DNA from: Sulfobacillus sp.
GTDB lineage: Bacteria > Bacillota > Sulfobacillia > Sulfobacillales > Sulfobacillaceae
NCBI GenBank assembly: GCA_027309085.1
Contig: DAIDDL010000017.1
Span: 1-64,000 of the forward strand
Direction of reading: 5' to 3'
Length of the DNA stretch: 64,000 bases
Under the pieces are notes generated by a model. The model saw only the letters and a list, made by a program, of their open reading frames with translations. It did not search any database and was not told the origin of the DNA. Below, one piece after another: positions 1 to 8,076 of this stretch. Within the stretch, counting starts at the first letter, position 1. Each line of letters opens with the position of its first letter. Made by a program: the position numbers and the translations under genes.

Positions 1-207
1 CGGGAGGCCGCGCAAACGGTGGGCGTGACTGATCCGGTGGGGACGCACACGTTGCGGAAGACCTTCGGATACCATGCCTATCAATCCGGGGTGGATCTGG
101 CGGTGATTCAGCAGATTCTCAACCACAGCAGCCCCGGCACGACGCTGGCGTACATTGGGATTCGCCGGGAAGATCGGGATGCGGTGTATTTGGGGCTCAA
201 TTTGTAG
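1..207 (+). CDS. Tyrosine recombinase/integrase, C-terminal fragment
   Basis: The reading frame is open from the first base of the window and ends at 207, so only about 68 C-terminal residues are visible. They carry the end of the tyrosine recombinase catalytic domain: HTLRKTF (the H-x-x-R box), LNHSS (the second His/Trp position) and TLAYIGI, whose Tyr would be the nucleophile that attacks DNA. Proteins of this family integrate or excise mobile elements or resolve dimers. The gene begins outside the window. Its neighbours (small unknown genes, IS ends, an intron) suggest it belongs to a mobile element rather than being XerC/D, but the N-terminal part would be needed to decide. Confidence 0.85.
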   Translation, partial: REAAQTVGVTDPVGTHTLRKTFGYHAYQSGVDLAVIQQILNHSSPGTTLAYIGIRREDRDAVYLGLNL

Positions 208-258
208 CGGAGCTCCTGGTATTATATAAGGAAGACAACGGGACAAGGAGGAGAGCGC

Positions 259-453
259 GTGGCGCGCAACGCGAGCGCACAGGATGCGCAAATCGGACGG
301 ACTCTGTGGCTGAAGGATCACGGAGGCTGGCGGGCCATCGTGGTGCAGGCGGTGGTGCCCAGCGTCAAGGGGCCAAAGGTGCATTTTCGGGATCAAGACG
401 GGCAGGACGGCCAGTGTTTGCTGACCGCCTGCTACCGATCGACCCATTCCTAA
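259..453 (+). CDS. Small hypothetical protein, 64 aa, with a paralogue in this window
   Basis: This is a 64-residue protein starting at GTG 259, with a strong ribosome site (AAGGAGGAG) 5 bases upstream. I do not recognise the family. It is probably real because a diverged copy lies at 2747-2945 with the same start context and clear protein similarity: both have the pattern DAQIGxTLWxKD, then GGWRA, then a RDQDGQ(D/E)G segment and a YRST end. The sequence is soluble, rich in Trp, Gly and basic residues, with no membrane segment. Its location after an integrase suggests a mobile-element accessory protein. No function is assigned. Confidence 0.6.
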   Translation: MARNASAQDAQIGRTLWLKDHGGWRAIVVQAVVPSVKGPKVHFRDQDGQDGQCLLTACYRSTHS

Positions 454-548
454 GGGCCACCATCGCCTTGCGTGGGGAGGAGCCCCGAGGCGGGTGCTAT
501 CAGGAGAGGGATAAAGATTGGCGAGAAAACAGTGATCAGGAGGACACG

Positions 549-1172
549 ATGGCAGCAAAAATCACGCTCACCGGGATGCCCACGGGGGATATTGTCGCGA
601 CGGCGAACTATTTTCGGTTCGAGATGGAGGAAGGGGGGTCACCCGCGCCGCCCAAAGGGCTGCCGGTGGCGAGCGTGATGACCTTTACGGTGTTGGTGTC
701 TACCAAAGCGGGAAAAAAACTCGGCTTCCCCCGGAAGCCCGCTCACCGGCTGTTAGTCCAAGGCGAGTTAGTGGCGGACTTGCCCCTGTCGCAATGCCCG
801 GGCGAGATCGGCGTCATTGCGTTTAAGGTCGAGGAGATCCTGCCCAAAGAGGCCGAGCCACAGTCGACTCCGGTTGCGTCTGTATCGCCCCCGCCTCTGC
901 CCGATCTGTCGGCGTATCCGGTGGTGCCGTTGGAGCAGATTGCCATCCCGGACGCGTTTCAACGCACGCCGCCGAGCGCCCAACGGACGGCGGAATTGCA
1001 GGCCCAGATCAGGGAGCGGGGCCAATTGGATGAACCCCTCGTGGTGGAGCGCACGGTAGAGCCGTCTGGGTATCTGTTGAGGGATGGCTATCGTCGGTAT
1101 CTGATCGCCAGGCAGTTCGGGTGGGATACCGTCCCCGTACGGATTGAACCCGACGCTAATGCCTCAGCTTGA
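549..1172 (+). CDS. ParB/sulfiredoxin-fold domain protein with an unrelated N-terminal half
   Basis: The protein has 207 residues from ATG 549, preceded by a CAGGAGGA ribosome site; the frame is open further upstream but has no better start. Residues about 130-200 read as a ParB-like nuclease (ParB/Srx) domain: a proline-rich linker, then VPLEQI..IPDAFQR, an AELQAQIRERGQL helix, and LLRDGYRRYLIARQFGW, which corresponds to the G-x-R-R box. The N-terminal 100 residues are a beta-rich segment of unknown family; its spacing faintly resembles an OB fold such as SSB, but I cannot confirm that. Such proteins usually occur on plasmids and integrative elements, where they bind or nick DNA. The product is inferred from the C-terminal domain only. 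Confidence 0.65.
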   Translation: MAAKITLTGMPTGDIVATANYFRFEMEEGGSPAPPKGLPVASVMTFTVLVSTKAGKKLGFPRKPAHRLLVQGELVADLPLSQCPGEIGVIAFKVEEILPKEAEPQSTPVASVSPPPLPDLSAYPVVPLEQIAIPDAFQRTPPSAQRTAELQAQIRERGQLDEPLVVERTVEPSGYLLRDGYRRYLIARQFGWDTVPVRIEPDANASA

Positions 1173-1315
1173 GCCATCTGGTGGCAAGGTGTACCGTACC
1201 CGGTCCACGGTAAGCCGTACAACGGAGGCGGGGTAAGCTGCTGCTGGGTGGTGGTAGACGACTGTGATGGACAGCGACGACCAGATCTTGCGATAATAAT
1301 GACACGAAAGGAGCG

Positions 1316-1528
1316 ATGGCCGTGAGCTCGAAGGAAGAACTGCGACGTCTAATTGACCACATGGACGATCGGTGGGTCGACGCTGTGACGGATTATGTCC
1401 AGTGGCTTCAGCAAGACACTGACACGCTAACGCCCGACGAATGGCAACGAGTGCAACACGGTGAGCGGCAGCTTACACAGGGTAAGCGTGTCAACCTTAC
1501 GGATTGGCGCCGCCAACACGATGTATGA
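1316..1528 (+). CDS. Putative antitoxin of a RelE/ParE-type pair
   Basis: This 70-residue acidic and basic helical protein starts at ATG 1316 behind a GAAAGGAG site. It has no recognisable catalytic motif. Its role is inferred from position: its last 8 bases overlap the start of a RelE/ParE-like toxin gene, the usual antitoxin-first arrangement that couples translation. The C-terminal part (DEWQRVQHGERQLTQGK..NLTDWRRQ) is charged and could be the toxin-wrapping tail. An N-terminal DNA-binding fold, as expected for an autoregulating antitoxin, is not obvious. Confidence 0.65.
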   Translation: MAVSSKEELRRLIDHMDDRWVDAVTDYVQWLQQDTDTLTPDEWQRVQHGERQLTQGKRVNLTDWRRQHDV

Positions 1529-1781
1529 AATCGTCCTCTCGCGGCAGGCGGCACGTTATTTGGGACGGCTCGATCGAACTTCCCAGCAGCGGGTTGTAGA
1601 CCGTCTCGAACAACTGGCCGAAAAGCCCATGGGGCCGTTTACAAAACCACTCACAAATGCGGAAGGACTACGGTCGAGCCGGATAGGAACATGGCGTATC
1701 GTTTATCGAGTCGATGAGGCCTCGCATGAGGTTTTGGTCAGCGACATCGCGCCGCGTGGTGAGGTTTATCGCCGACTTTAA
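1521..1781 (+). CDS. RelE/ParE-superfamily toxin
   Basis: The 86-residue protein starts at ATG 1521, inside the end of the antitoxin gene. It has the RelE/ParE layout: a first strand MYEIVLSRQAARYL, two helices with basic residues (RLDRTSQQRVVDRLEQLA), then KPLTNAEGLRSSRIGTWRIVYRVD and a final VLVSDIAPRGEVYRRL. The central R-x-G-x-W-R-I-V-Y segment is the family hallmark. RelE members cleave mRNA in the ribosome and ParE members poison gyrase; the sequence alone does not separate the two. The pair is typical of mobile DNA, where it stabilises the element. Confidence 0.85.
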   Translation: MYEIVLSRQAARYLGRLDRTSQQRVVDRLEQLAEKPMGPFTKPLTNAEGLRSSRIGTWRIVYRVDEASHEVLVSDIAPRGEVYRRL

Positions 1782-2090
1782 TCCGGTGAAAATCTCGCTT
1801 GTTTCGTAGGCGGAGGTTGTGATGATTCCGTCGACGGCCTCGGGACGCGGCCAGCCGCCGCACGGTGCCCTGCGATAATGCGGTGGGGGATCAGTTGGTG
1901 GCATGGTGCCACGAGCAGAGCGTGAATCACTCAGCCACGCTTACGCAGGCGCTGGAGGACCGTACACAGTGGGTCAAATTTCGAATTCTCGTCCGACAGC
2001 GCAAGTTTTGGCCTTCAGACCGGAGTCGTTGACTCGCGATGCCACTCTGGTGACTACTGAATCCGCACGGCACCACCTTCTTGTTAAAAG
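1782..2090. other. Non-coding or decayed stretch
   Basis: About 310 bases follow the toxin gene without a convincing gene. Open frames here lack ribosome sites and family motifs. The stretch ends inside remnants of an IS21-type transposase, so it is best read as mobile-element debris. Confidence 0.4.
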
Positions 2091-2363
2091 TTAAAGCAAA
2101 CATGCATCCTTTAATGGGGTGACCACGGTCGTGAGCCAGGAAAAGACCCCACGACGTCTTAAAATCTCCTGTCTTCCCGTGCATAGATACCCGTTCTGGT
2201 ACGTGTGACGGCTTCGCACATCGGTGGGCGCCTCCTCCGTCCGATTCAAATATTTCCTCACGGTTTTGCGGGAATAATGCAACTCCCGGGCAATCCGCCG
2301 CACGGGCCACCCCTGCCGTTCATGGAGTTGACGAATCGAGTAGATATCGGGCACTGTGACCAC
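2091..2363 (-). pseudogene. IS21-family transposase (IstA), N-terminal remnant
   Basis: The reading frame starts at GTG 2363 on the minus strand behind GGAGGTTAGAGGA. The first 40 residues are a classic IstA N-terminus: VPDIYSIRQLHERQGW followed by the helix-turn-helix RRIARELHYSRKTVRKYLN. After about residue 45 the similarity stops and the frame closes at 90 residues, whereas a full IstA has roughly 400-500. No DDE catalytic core and no IstB ATPase gene follow, so this is a truncated, inactive copy. The expected left end of the element lies just upstream (2364-2529). Confidence 0.8.
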
Positions 2364-2529
2364 TCCTCTAACCTCCGCCCCTGATAGATTGGCTCAGCGA
2401 GCCAGCCTCCATGGTAACGGAAATGGGCGAAAAATGGTCCCCGTTGTCTCAGCCAGAGCCGTACGGCTCTGGCTCCCTTTTGCTCGGCCACGCGGCCTTT
2501 TCTGGTCCCCTTTTAGTCGGCCATTTACA
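2364..2529 (-). mobile_element. Left end of an IS21-family element
   Basis: Read on the minus strand, this stretch begins at 2529 with TGTAAATGGCCGACTAAAAG and contains further related blocks (GGCCGAGCAAAAGGGAGCC, then ACAACGGGGACCATTTTTCG) before the istA remnant starts. Multiple internal repeats of the terminus are typical of IS21-family ends, where they bind transposase. The outermost 24 bases (2506-2529) recur exactly, inverted, at 3324-3347. Confidence 0.7.
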
Positions 2530-2534
2530 CTGAA

Positions 2535-2563
2535 CCCTAGTCTGGCCGACTAGGGCGGTTTTT
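2535..2563 (+). terminator. Rho-independent terminator
   Basis: An 8-bp perfect stem CCCTAGTC/GACTAGGG (2535-2542 with 2548-2555) encloses a 5-base loop and is followed by CGG and a run of five T. No intact gene precedes it on the plus strand; it may have belonged to the gene interrupted by the IS21 end at 2529. Confidence 0.6.
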
Positions 2564-2746
2564 CATTCCGTCATCTATTCACACTGTAGTAGAGTCCGAG
2601 TGTTCTGGCAATGGCGAGAGGCGGTTCGCGCATGCTGTGTGTAACGTGCGGGCTTGATGAGAAGAGAGGGGGGGTGCTTTCGGGACCGTGCTGAGGTATA
2701 TCAAAAGGACGGGAAGAGTCAGAACATCACGAGGGGAGGGAGCCAG

Positions 2747-2945
2747 ATGGCACGCAAGGCCAGCACAGGCGACGCGCAAATCGGCCACACGCTCTGGATC
2801 AAGGATCAAGGATCATGGCGGCTGGCGTGCAGTGGTGGTGCAGGGGGTCGTCGCCAGCACGAAAGGGCTGAAGGTGCGGTTTCGTGATCAAGACGGACAA
2901 GAAGGCAAGCGCCTGCTCGATGCCTTCTACCGATCGACGACATAG
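2747..2945 (+). pseudogene. Frameshifted paralogue of the 64-aa protein at 259-453
   Basis: Translation from ATG 2747 (ribosome site GAGGGGAGGGAG) gives MARKASTGDAQIGHTLWIKD, then loses frame. The rest of the protein (DHGGWRAVVVQGVV through YRSTT) continues one frame over to a stop at 2945. The cause is visible: the 7-base unit AAGGATC occurs twice in tandem (2801-2807 and 2808-2814). Removing one copy restores a 64-residue protein that aligns end to end with the gene at 259. Confidence 0.75.
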
Positions 2946-3114
2946 CGAACCGAATCCCCAACCCGTCTCTTCAGAGACAGGCGCTCATAGGTGGGCGTGA
3001 TGTCTCTGGGGGAACCATAGACGGGGTCCGGCCAACAAAACGCAGATGTTTCCCGGGAGAATGAGCTAATTTTGGGTAAAGAGAGCGGGGATGGGGAGCG
3101 AGTCCGCGGCTCTG

Positions 3115-3323
3115 TCACCCGCGCAAATACTGATAGACCGTCTCGCGGCTAATGCCAAAGAGGCGTGCCATCTGCGTCTTTTTCTCCCCCGCAGGGGCCC
3201 GCCTCTGCAATTCGGCCACCCGGTCGGGCCGTAAGACTTTTTTGCGGCCGCAGTAGACCCCGCGCTGCAGGGCGAGGGCAATGCGTTCGCGAATCAAGGC
3301 CCGCTCACACTCCGCAAAAGTGC
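3115..3323 (-). pseudogene. Serine recombinase (Tn3-type resolvase/invertase), C-terminal fragment
   Basis: On the minus strand the frame running from 3323 to the stop at 3115 reads TFAECERALIRERIALALQR, then GVYCGRKKVL and a helix-turn-helix ending MARLFGISRETVYQYLRG. This is the end of the catalytic domain, the linker helix and the DNA-binding domain of small serine recombinases. The catalytic Ser and the first 110 or so residues are missing: the coding sequence stops exactly where an IS21-type end begins (3324). The gene was therefore probably split by that insertion. Confidence 0.75.
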
Positions 3324-3347
3324 TGTAAATGGCCGACTAAAAGGGGA
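3324..3347 (+). mobile_element. IS21-type terminal repeat, second copy, facing right
   Basis: These 24 bases are the exact reverse complement of 2506-2529 and match the outer end of the IS21-type element to the left. They abut the truncated resolvase on one side. On the other side similarity to the first copy ends after base 3347, where GTACGCC, a plausible group II intron 5' end, begins. Confidence 0.6.
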
Positions 3348-3844
3348 GTACGCCACGAAGCTGACAGTATCCAGTCGGTGCAATTCCGACCCGTCCAAGG
3401 ATTAGCCATCCAGACGGAATCGCGTGTTGCGCCCACCTCCGCGAGGAGGCGGGTGAAGTGTACACAGAGCGACTGCCAGGCCGCAACCGCAAGGTGAAGG
3501 GATGGAGCCTTGTTATACTGTGATGCAGCGGCCGACACCGTTCCCCTTGGTGGAAGGCAACAAGTACCGGACCGTTTGGGCCAGGGCCGGGGAGACGCTG
3601 CCGGGGTCGTAGACCGGGGCATGGCAGGAAAAGGATGATGATCAGAACGTGGGAGATCTCTCGAGGTCGCGCACGGCGCGTACCCGCCACCCAATAGGAA
3701 AAACCGAAGGGCCGGGAATGTCTCGGGAGAAGTCGGAAAACGTCATAGTACTCCGCGCACGGGAAAGCCGTGTACATGGGGAAGGGCGTTGCGATTATCG
3801 GTTGTCTAGCGGACCCATGGTCCGACCACAGAGAGGAGTAACCC

Positions 3845-5153
3845 ATGTCCACCCACCTAGACGACATTGCCTATCGAGCACAGCAGCAGCCTGCCGCGCG
3901 GTTTACCGCGTTGGCGCATCATTTGACGGAAGAGTTTCTGGAGGAAACGTGGCAAACCCTCAACGCCCATGGGGCGCCGGGATTGTCGGGGGAAACTATG
4001 GAGGCGTATGCCCGCGTCCGAGGGTTTCGCATTGCCCAACTGGTCGAGCGGCTGAAGGCACACGCGTACCGCGTGCCGCCCATCCGCCGCGTGTATATTC
4101 CGAAACCGGGGCAACCCCAAAAACAGCGGCCCCTCGGCATCCCCGAAGTGGAGGACCGCCTCTTGCAGGCGGCCGTCAGTCGGTTGCTGACGCCAATTTA
4201 CGAAGCGGAGTTTCGGGACAGCTCCTACGGATTCCGTCCGGGGCGCAGTCCCCACGATGCCCTACGGGCCGTGGAGGAAATAGTCATGCGAAATCCCATC
4301 CGGGAGGTCTTTGAAGCGGACATTCGCGGTTTTTTCGACCATCTCCAACATGACTGGCTGGATGAAAATGCTGGCCCTGTGTGTCGGCGACCCGGGTATT
4401 CTGCAGCTGATACGGAAATGGCTCCGGGCTCCCATTGTGGAGCCAGACGGCCGACACGTGCGGCCCACAGAAGGCACTCCACAAGGCGGTTCGATTTCGC
4501 CACTGTTGGGAAACATCTATCTCCACTATGTGCTGGACTTGTGGTTTGAGAAGGTGGTGCAACCGGCCTGCGGCGGCAAAGCGTACCTTGTACGATTTGC
4601 CGATGATTTTCTCGTCTGCTTTGAGCAGCCGCAGGATGCGCAACGCTTTGCGGCGCAACTGCCCATGCGCATGCATCAATTTGGTCTGGAACTGGCGCCC
4701 GAGAAAACGCGGCGCCTGCCCTTCGGCCATCGCGCATGGATAGCGACCGAGGCGCGTCACGAGCCCCGGGTGACCTTCGACTTCCTCGGCATGACCCACT
4801 TCGGAGCCCGCACCCGGCAAGGCCGGTGGCAGCTCCAGCGGCGACCGACGAAGAAAAGCCGCCGGAAATTCCTCCAGAAAGTGAAACAGACGCTGAAAGC
4901 CCGCTGGCACGACGGCATTCTGGTGCACCAACGGTACCTGAAAGCAGCCCTCCAAGGCTTCTATCGGTACTTCGGGTACCCGGGCTGCCTGCCCGGACTC
5001 AACACGCTCCGCCAACAGGTGCTCTATGCTTGGTACCAAGTGCTCCGCCGTCGTAGTCAACGCAGCCCGCAAGGGATTGCATGGTACTCGGCACAAGGCT
5101 GGTTTATGGCGCCGACGCCCAAACTACGACCGCGCGACACCGCGGCAAGGTAA
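3845..5153 (+). pseudogene. Group II intron reverse transcriptase/maturase, single-base frameshift
   Basis: The start is ATG 3845 behind GAGAGGAG. The first 172 codons give the RT N-terminus, with IPKPGQPQKQRPLGIPEVEDR and SSYGFRPGRSPHDAL, up to ADIRGFFDHLQHDWL. At 4360-4361 one extra G shifts the frame; the next frame continues with MKMLALCV, then GTPQGGSISPLLGNIYLHY and the active-site box VRFADDFLV (FADD rather than YADD), and a maturase X-like domain to the stop at 5153. Without the extra base the protein would have about 435 residues, normal for intron RTs that lack an endonuclease domain. As written it should be inactive unless ribosomes shift or the base is an error. Confidence 0.8.
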
Positions 5154-5158
5154 GCGGG

Positions 5159-5191
5159 GAGCCGGATGCGGTAATTCCGCACGTCCGGTTC
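5159..5191 (+). ncRNA. Group II intron domain V catalytic hairpin
   Basis: The 33-base sequence starts GAGCCGGA and ends TCCGGTTC, the two arms of the lower stem. The upper stem TGCGG/CCGCA closes a TAATT loop, and a two-base CG bulge lies on the 3' side. This matches domain V, the catalytic core of group II introns, including the AGC triad near the 5' end. It follows the reverse transcriptase stop codon by 5 bases. Confidence 0.8.
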
Positions 5192-5290
5192 TGCAGGGGC
5201 TCGCGGCCCAAGAGACACTCGCTAAAACAGCCAAGCCTCGAGGCCGCGTTCTACCTACCACGGGGTTCGCAAGAACCCCTCCTACTCTAC

Positions 5291-5682
5291 CGTAAACCCA
5301 AGCGGCGTCCAGGCCGTAACCCCTTGGGGTGAAGCAATTGAGCTTCGTTAGGGTATAGTCGGAGGGCCGACCGGGTCGAAATAGCGGGAAGGCAGTTTTC
5401 TATCATCTCACCTTAACTCCATAGCGTAACATCCCCGGAAAGTGCTGTGAGGAAACGGGCGGATTTCGACAGGCCAACCGGGGTCACGTATCAGGGGAAA
5501 TGAAAATGTAGCCCATTCCTATTCCTTCCCTCTAGGCATAAATTCCTATCTTGTGTTCTATACTACAACCAAACCACCCGGGCACTCAACGGCATGACGC
5601 GGATTCGAAGCAGTGAGACATGGTACCGTGAAGCATTGCGACAAGCCGAATAGGGAGTCGGAGATTTGCCCGCCTCGTCCGG
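5291..5682. other. Intergenic stretch after the intron
   Basis: About 390 bases with no recognisable gene, RNA or repeat. I looked for a continuation of the IS21 end after the intron's 3' end and did not find it, so the original insertion context seems to be lost or rearranged. Confidence 0.4.
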
Positions 5683-5829
5683 CTAAATTCTGAAATGTTC
5701 GCAGTGTTGTTTTTCCGTCCGCAGGTTACGCAAGCGAAGGATCAATCCGTCCTCATCGTCGATGACATCAATAAGAGCTCTGGTTACGATGTTGACTGAT
5801 TCGCGCACGGACATTTTCCACCAAGGCAT
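5683..5829 (-). CDS. Possible small protein, 48 aa
   Basis: A minus-strand frame from ATG 5829 gives MPWWKMSVRESVNIVTRALI followed by an acidic turn (DDEDG) and a basic end with a CEHFRI tail. The residue pattern (alternating helix, charged) looks protein-like, but there is no clear ribosome site and I recognise no family. A shorter start at the inner ATG 5814 is equally possible. Confidence 0.25.
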   Translation of the reverse strand: MPWWKMSVRESVNIVTRALIDVIDDEDGLILRLRNLRTEKQHCEHFRI

Positions 5830-5866
5830 TTGTAAAGGAACTTGCCGGCGATCGGGAAATACCCCG

Positions 5867-6772
5867 TTATGCCGCCTCCGGACCGGCGAGACCCGCGCTG
5901 TGGAGGGAGGCGGCGATACCTGCGGTGATGAGCGCTAGACTCACCCACACCGGCCAGCTCGGGACTTGGTGCAAGACCAGCCAGGCCAGCACAGCCGACC
6001 CCGGAATTTCACCGACCATGGTGAGGGAGACGCGGGGTGCAGGCACCCAGCGCAGCAGCCAATTGAACACGGTATGGCCACCCAACGTGGGAATGACCGC
6101 CATCAGCAGGTAAAGAACGAGCAAGTGGGGTGACAAGGGGCCCAGGTTATGCTGGCGCGCCATCTCAATAACGGCCAACAGCAGCCCGGCCGCGGTGTAT
6201 GTTCCCCAGGAATATTGGGTAGCGGAGAGTGTTCTGCGGGCATGCGAGCCAGCCAGCAGGTAAAGTCCGGCAAAGACGGCTCCGGCCAGGGCATCTGCGA
6301 CGCCTGTCCAGGACACGCTGTGAAGCCCCGCTAGAGGCAGTGCCATGAGGCCGGCCCCAAGCAGAGCTAGTCCCCATTTGGCCGAGCTTGCCAACGGGCG
6401 CCGGCGCCGTATGCGGCTAGACAGGGCCAGCATTAGGGGATGTGTCGAGACCAGCGCCGTCGACAGCGCCACGGGAAGCAAGCTCAAGGAGCGGATCCAG
6501 AAGATAAAGTGCAGAGCTAAAAATGTTCCGGAGAGGGCGACAGCCGCGAGTTGGCGCCGGGACACCGTGCGCGGCCCAGCCCGAAAGAGCACGGGAGACA
6601 GGATCAGGCTGGTCAGGAACAGGCGCCAGAAGGCAATGGCCGCAGGTGGAGCGGGGGTGAGACGAATGAGGATGGCCGCGCTCGAAACAGACAACACCCC
6701 CACTGCCAAAGCCCCGTAGAGCTGTATGGCAGCCGGGGTGTCAGGTGTCTCGGGACCCTCAGACTTTAGCAT
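5867..6772 (-). CDS. EamA/DMT-superfamily permease
   Basis: The 301-residue, very hydrophobic protein has the ten-helix, two-repeat layout of the drug/metabolite transporter superfamily. The first repeat starts near residue 20 with AVGVLSVSSAAILIRLT and AIAFWRLFLTSL; the second starts near 155 with ADALAGAVFAGLYLLAG and ends with GEIPGSAVLAWLVLHQVPSW. The PPAAIAFWR signature is typical. Substrates in this family range from amino acids to nucleosides and cannot be read from sequence. The start ATG overlaps the end of the upstream SirB1-like gene by 14 bases, so the two are co-transcribed and probably translationally coupled. Confidence 0.85.
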   Translation of the reverse strand: MLKSEGPETPDTPAAIQLYGALAVGVLSVSSAAILIRLTPAPPAAIAFWRLFLTSLILSPVLFRAGPRTVSRRQLAAVALSGTFLALHFIFWIRSLSLLPVALSTALVSTHPLMLALSSRIRRRRPLASSAKWGLALLGAGLMALPLAGLHSVSWTGVADALAGAVFAGLYLLAGSHARRTLSATQYSWGTYTAAGLLLAVIEMARQHNLGPLSPHLLVLYLLMAVIPTLGGHTVFNWLLRWVPAPRVSLTMVGEIPGSAVLAWLVLHQVPSWPVWVSLALITAGIAASLHSAGLAGPEAA

Positions 6773-7610
6773 AGGACTGGGTAAGCATGTCGCGGAAGGC
6801 GCTGAGCGAGTCCGCGCGGTCGGGGTCCTGGGTGCTGTAAATCTGAATGAGATTTGTCAGCATGCGGACCAGCATAAACCGTGTGGGAGTCGGGCTCAGA
6901 TAAGCTGGGTGGAAACCAAAACCGTTCGTCATCAAAAACTGCACACATTCGCCGCGGTTCAGCAACTGACCCTTCTCAAACGCGTCAATGAACAGGCTGT
7001 CGTTGTACTGCAAGAGAAAGTGACCAGGCATGCTGATGCCGACCACCGGAATGCGCAGGCGGCGGGCAATCAGAAGATAGATCAAGGACAGGCTGATAGG
7101 GATGCCCAGGCGGCGGTCCAGCACCTGATTCAAATAGCTGTTATCCGCATCGTAATAGCTCTCGCGATTGCCGATGAATCCCAGTTCTTCAAAGAAGTAA
7201 TGGTTTAATGCCTCAATCAGCTCGCGCCCTTTGAGACCCTGTTCTTCCATCCGTGCTTTGAAGTCCTGCGCCATGGTGTCAAGCATGTCCCGGTAGTGCT
7301 GGCGGTTGATCGTAGGATAACCGGATTCCGCAATCAGAAAAGCGCCTTCTTCCAAGTCAATCCAGGCGGAGGGCATGGCCGCGAAATGCCGGAAGCGCTC
7401 ACCCAGCTCGTCGAGGCGCAGACGTTCCAGAATGCTGTAGACGCGCGTGCGCACATGGGGGTCCAAAGACGTGCGGGCGTCTTCGAGAAATGGCTGGGCC
7501 TCCTGTCGGGATTCGATCAGGCGCTGCCGTGCAATTTGCGCCGTTTTAATATCGTCATCCCCCAGAAGATGAATCAATGCCTTGATTTCCCTTTCAGTCA
7601 GTGTTTTCAT
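6759..7610 (-). CDS. SirB1-family (transglutaminase-like) protein
   Basis: This 283-residue cytoplasmic protein starts at ATG 7610 behind GAAAGGAG. Residues about 85-220 match the SirB1/transglutaminase-like domain, with the conserved block around FIGNRESYYD, NSYLNQVLDRRLGIPISLSL and VVGISMPGHFLL. Members have been described near or fused to TPR repeats; their biochemical role is unclear. The N-terminal 80 residues are helical, HEAT-like in feel. A cysteine nucleophile typical of true transglutaminases is not evident in the core. It is first gene of a two-gene unit with the downstream permease. Confidence 0.75.
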   Translation of the reverse strand: MKTLTEREIKALIHLLGDDDIKTAQIARQRLIESRQEAQPFLEDARTSLDPHVRTRVYSILERLRLDELGERFRHFAAMPSAWIDLEEGAFLIAESGYPTINRQHYRDMLDTMAQDFKARMEEQGLKGRELIEALNHYFFEELGFIGNRESYYDADNSYLNQVLDRRLGIPISLSLIYLLIARRLRIPVVGISMPGHFLLQYNDSLFIDAFEKGQLLNRGECVQFLMTNGFGFHPAYLSPTPTRFMLVRMLTNLIQIYSTQDPDRADSLSAFRDMLTQSYAKV

Positions 7611-8076
7611 GGCCGCCGCTCCTTTCTTCTGTGCTCAAATGCGGCCGAGGTACCGTGGATACCTCCAGTATATGGAACAACTGCCGGCAATGTTCAGGCA
7701 CGACCAGCCGTTATCATAGGTATTCGCGGTGCTTCGCGATTTTCCTGCCTATTCTGAAATCCCGTGGCATGCGGGACTGTAATTCCATTATACAGGGCAT
7801 GGCAAGAGCATATGCCGCCAATATCCCAGATAACGGCCGAAGTGCCCTGGATTGCCATTAACAAACCTTGGGGCACGCGGAGGATCTTACCAGTATTGTT
7901 CCCAATTATGGCCAAGCTCAGCAGGTGCCATCAAAAGAACCCGGCGCGGAGCAGATCCGTGTCGGCGCCTCTTGGCTGTGCTATTCTAATCTGGATAGGA
8001 ATCCCACCGACTGACAGGGCGATTTAACGGGCATGTTTTTAGTGTTGATTCATGCCGCAGAAGGAGGCGCGGTCCA
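7611..8076. other. Intergenic region between divergent units
   Basis: About 465 bases separate the SirB1-like gene (minus) from the encapsulin locus (plus) and must hold both promoters. A minus-strand frame at 7694-7915 and plus-strand frames here lack ribosome sites and family features, so I do not call them. No riboswitch or RNA gene was recognised. Confidence 0.4.

Larger units (their letters stand above)
3348..5290 (+). mobile_element. Group II intron with a reverse transcriptase gene
   Basis: The stretch has a 500-base structured leader, a reverse transcriptase frame (3845-5153, frameshifted) and a domain V hairpin at 5159-5191. The 5' end is placed at 3348 because similarity to the IS21 end stops there and GTACG is close to the GUGYG consensus. 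The 3' end is placed at 5290, after CCTCCTACTCTAC, because group II introns end in AY and the preceding CCCC could pair with GGGG after domain V. Both ends are inferred to within some tens of bases. If active, such an intron would splice from RNA and retrohome into DNA. Confidence 0.7.

Noticed and set aside
1903-2094. 63-aa plus-strand frame after the toxin gene
   Set aside because: It has no ribosome site, and its sequence has no recognisable pattern; it overlaps mobile-element debris.
4284-5096. Long 270-aa minus-strand frame opposite the intron reverse transcriptase
   Set aside because: It is the antisense shadow of the RT gene, which has clear RT motifs on the plus strand.
5291-5400. 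Possible right half of the IS21 end after the intron
   Set aside because: The bases expected to follow the IS21 terminus (CCAGAAAAGG) do not occur after the intron's 3' end.
7694-7915. Minus-strand 73-aa frame and overlapping plus-strand frames between the SirB1-like and encapsulin units
   Set aside because: No ribosome site, no family motif and no codon signal distinguishing them; the stretch is better explained as the promoter region of two divergent units.
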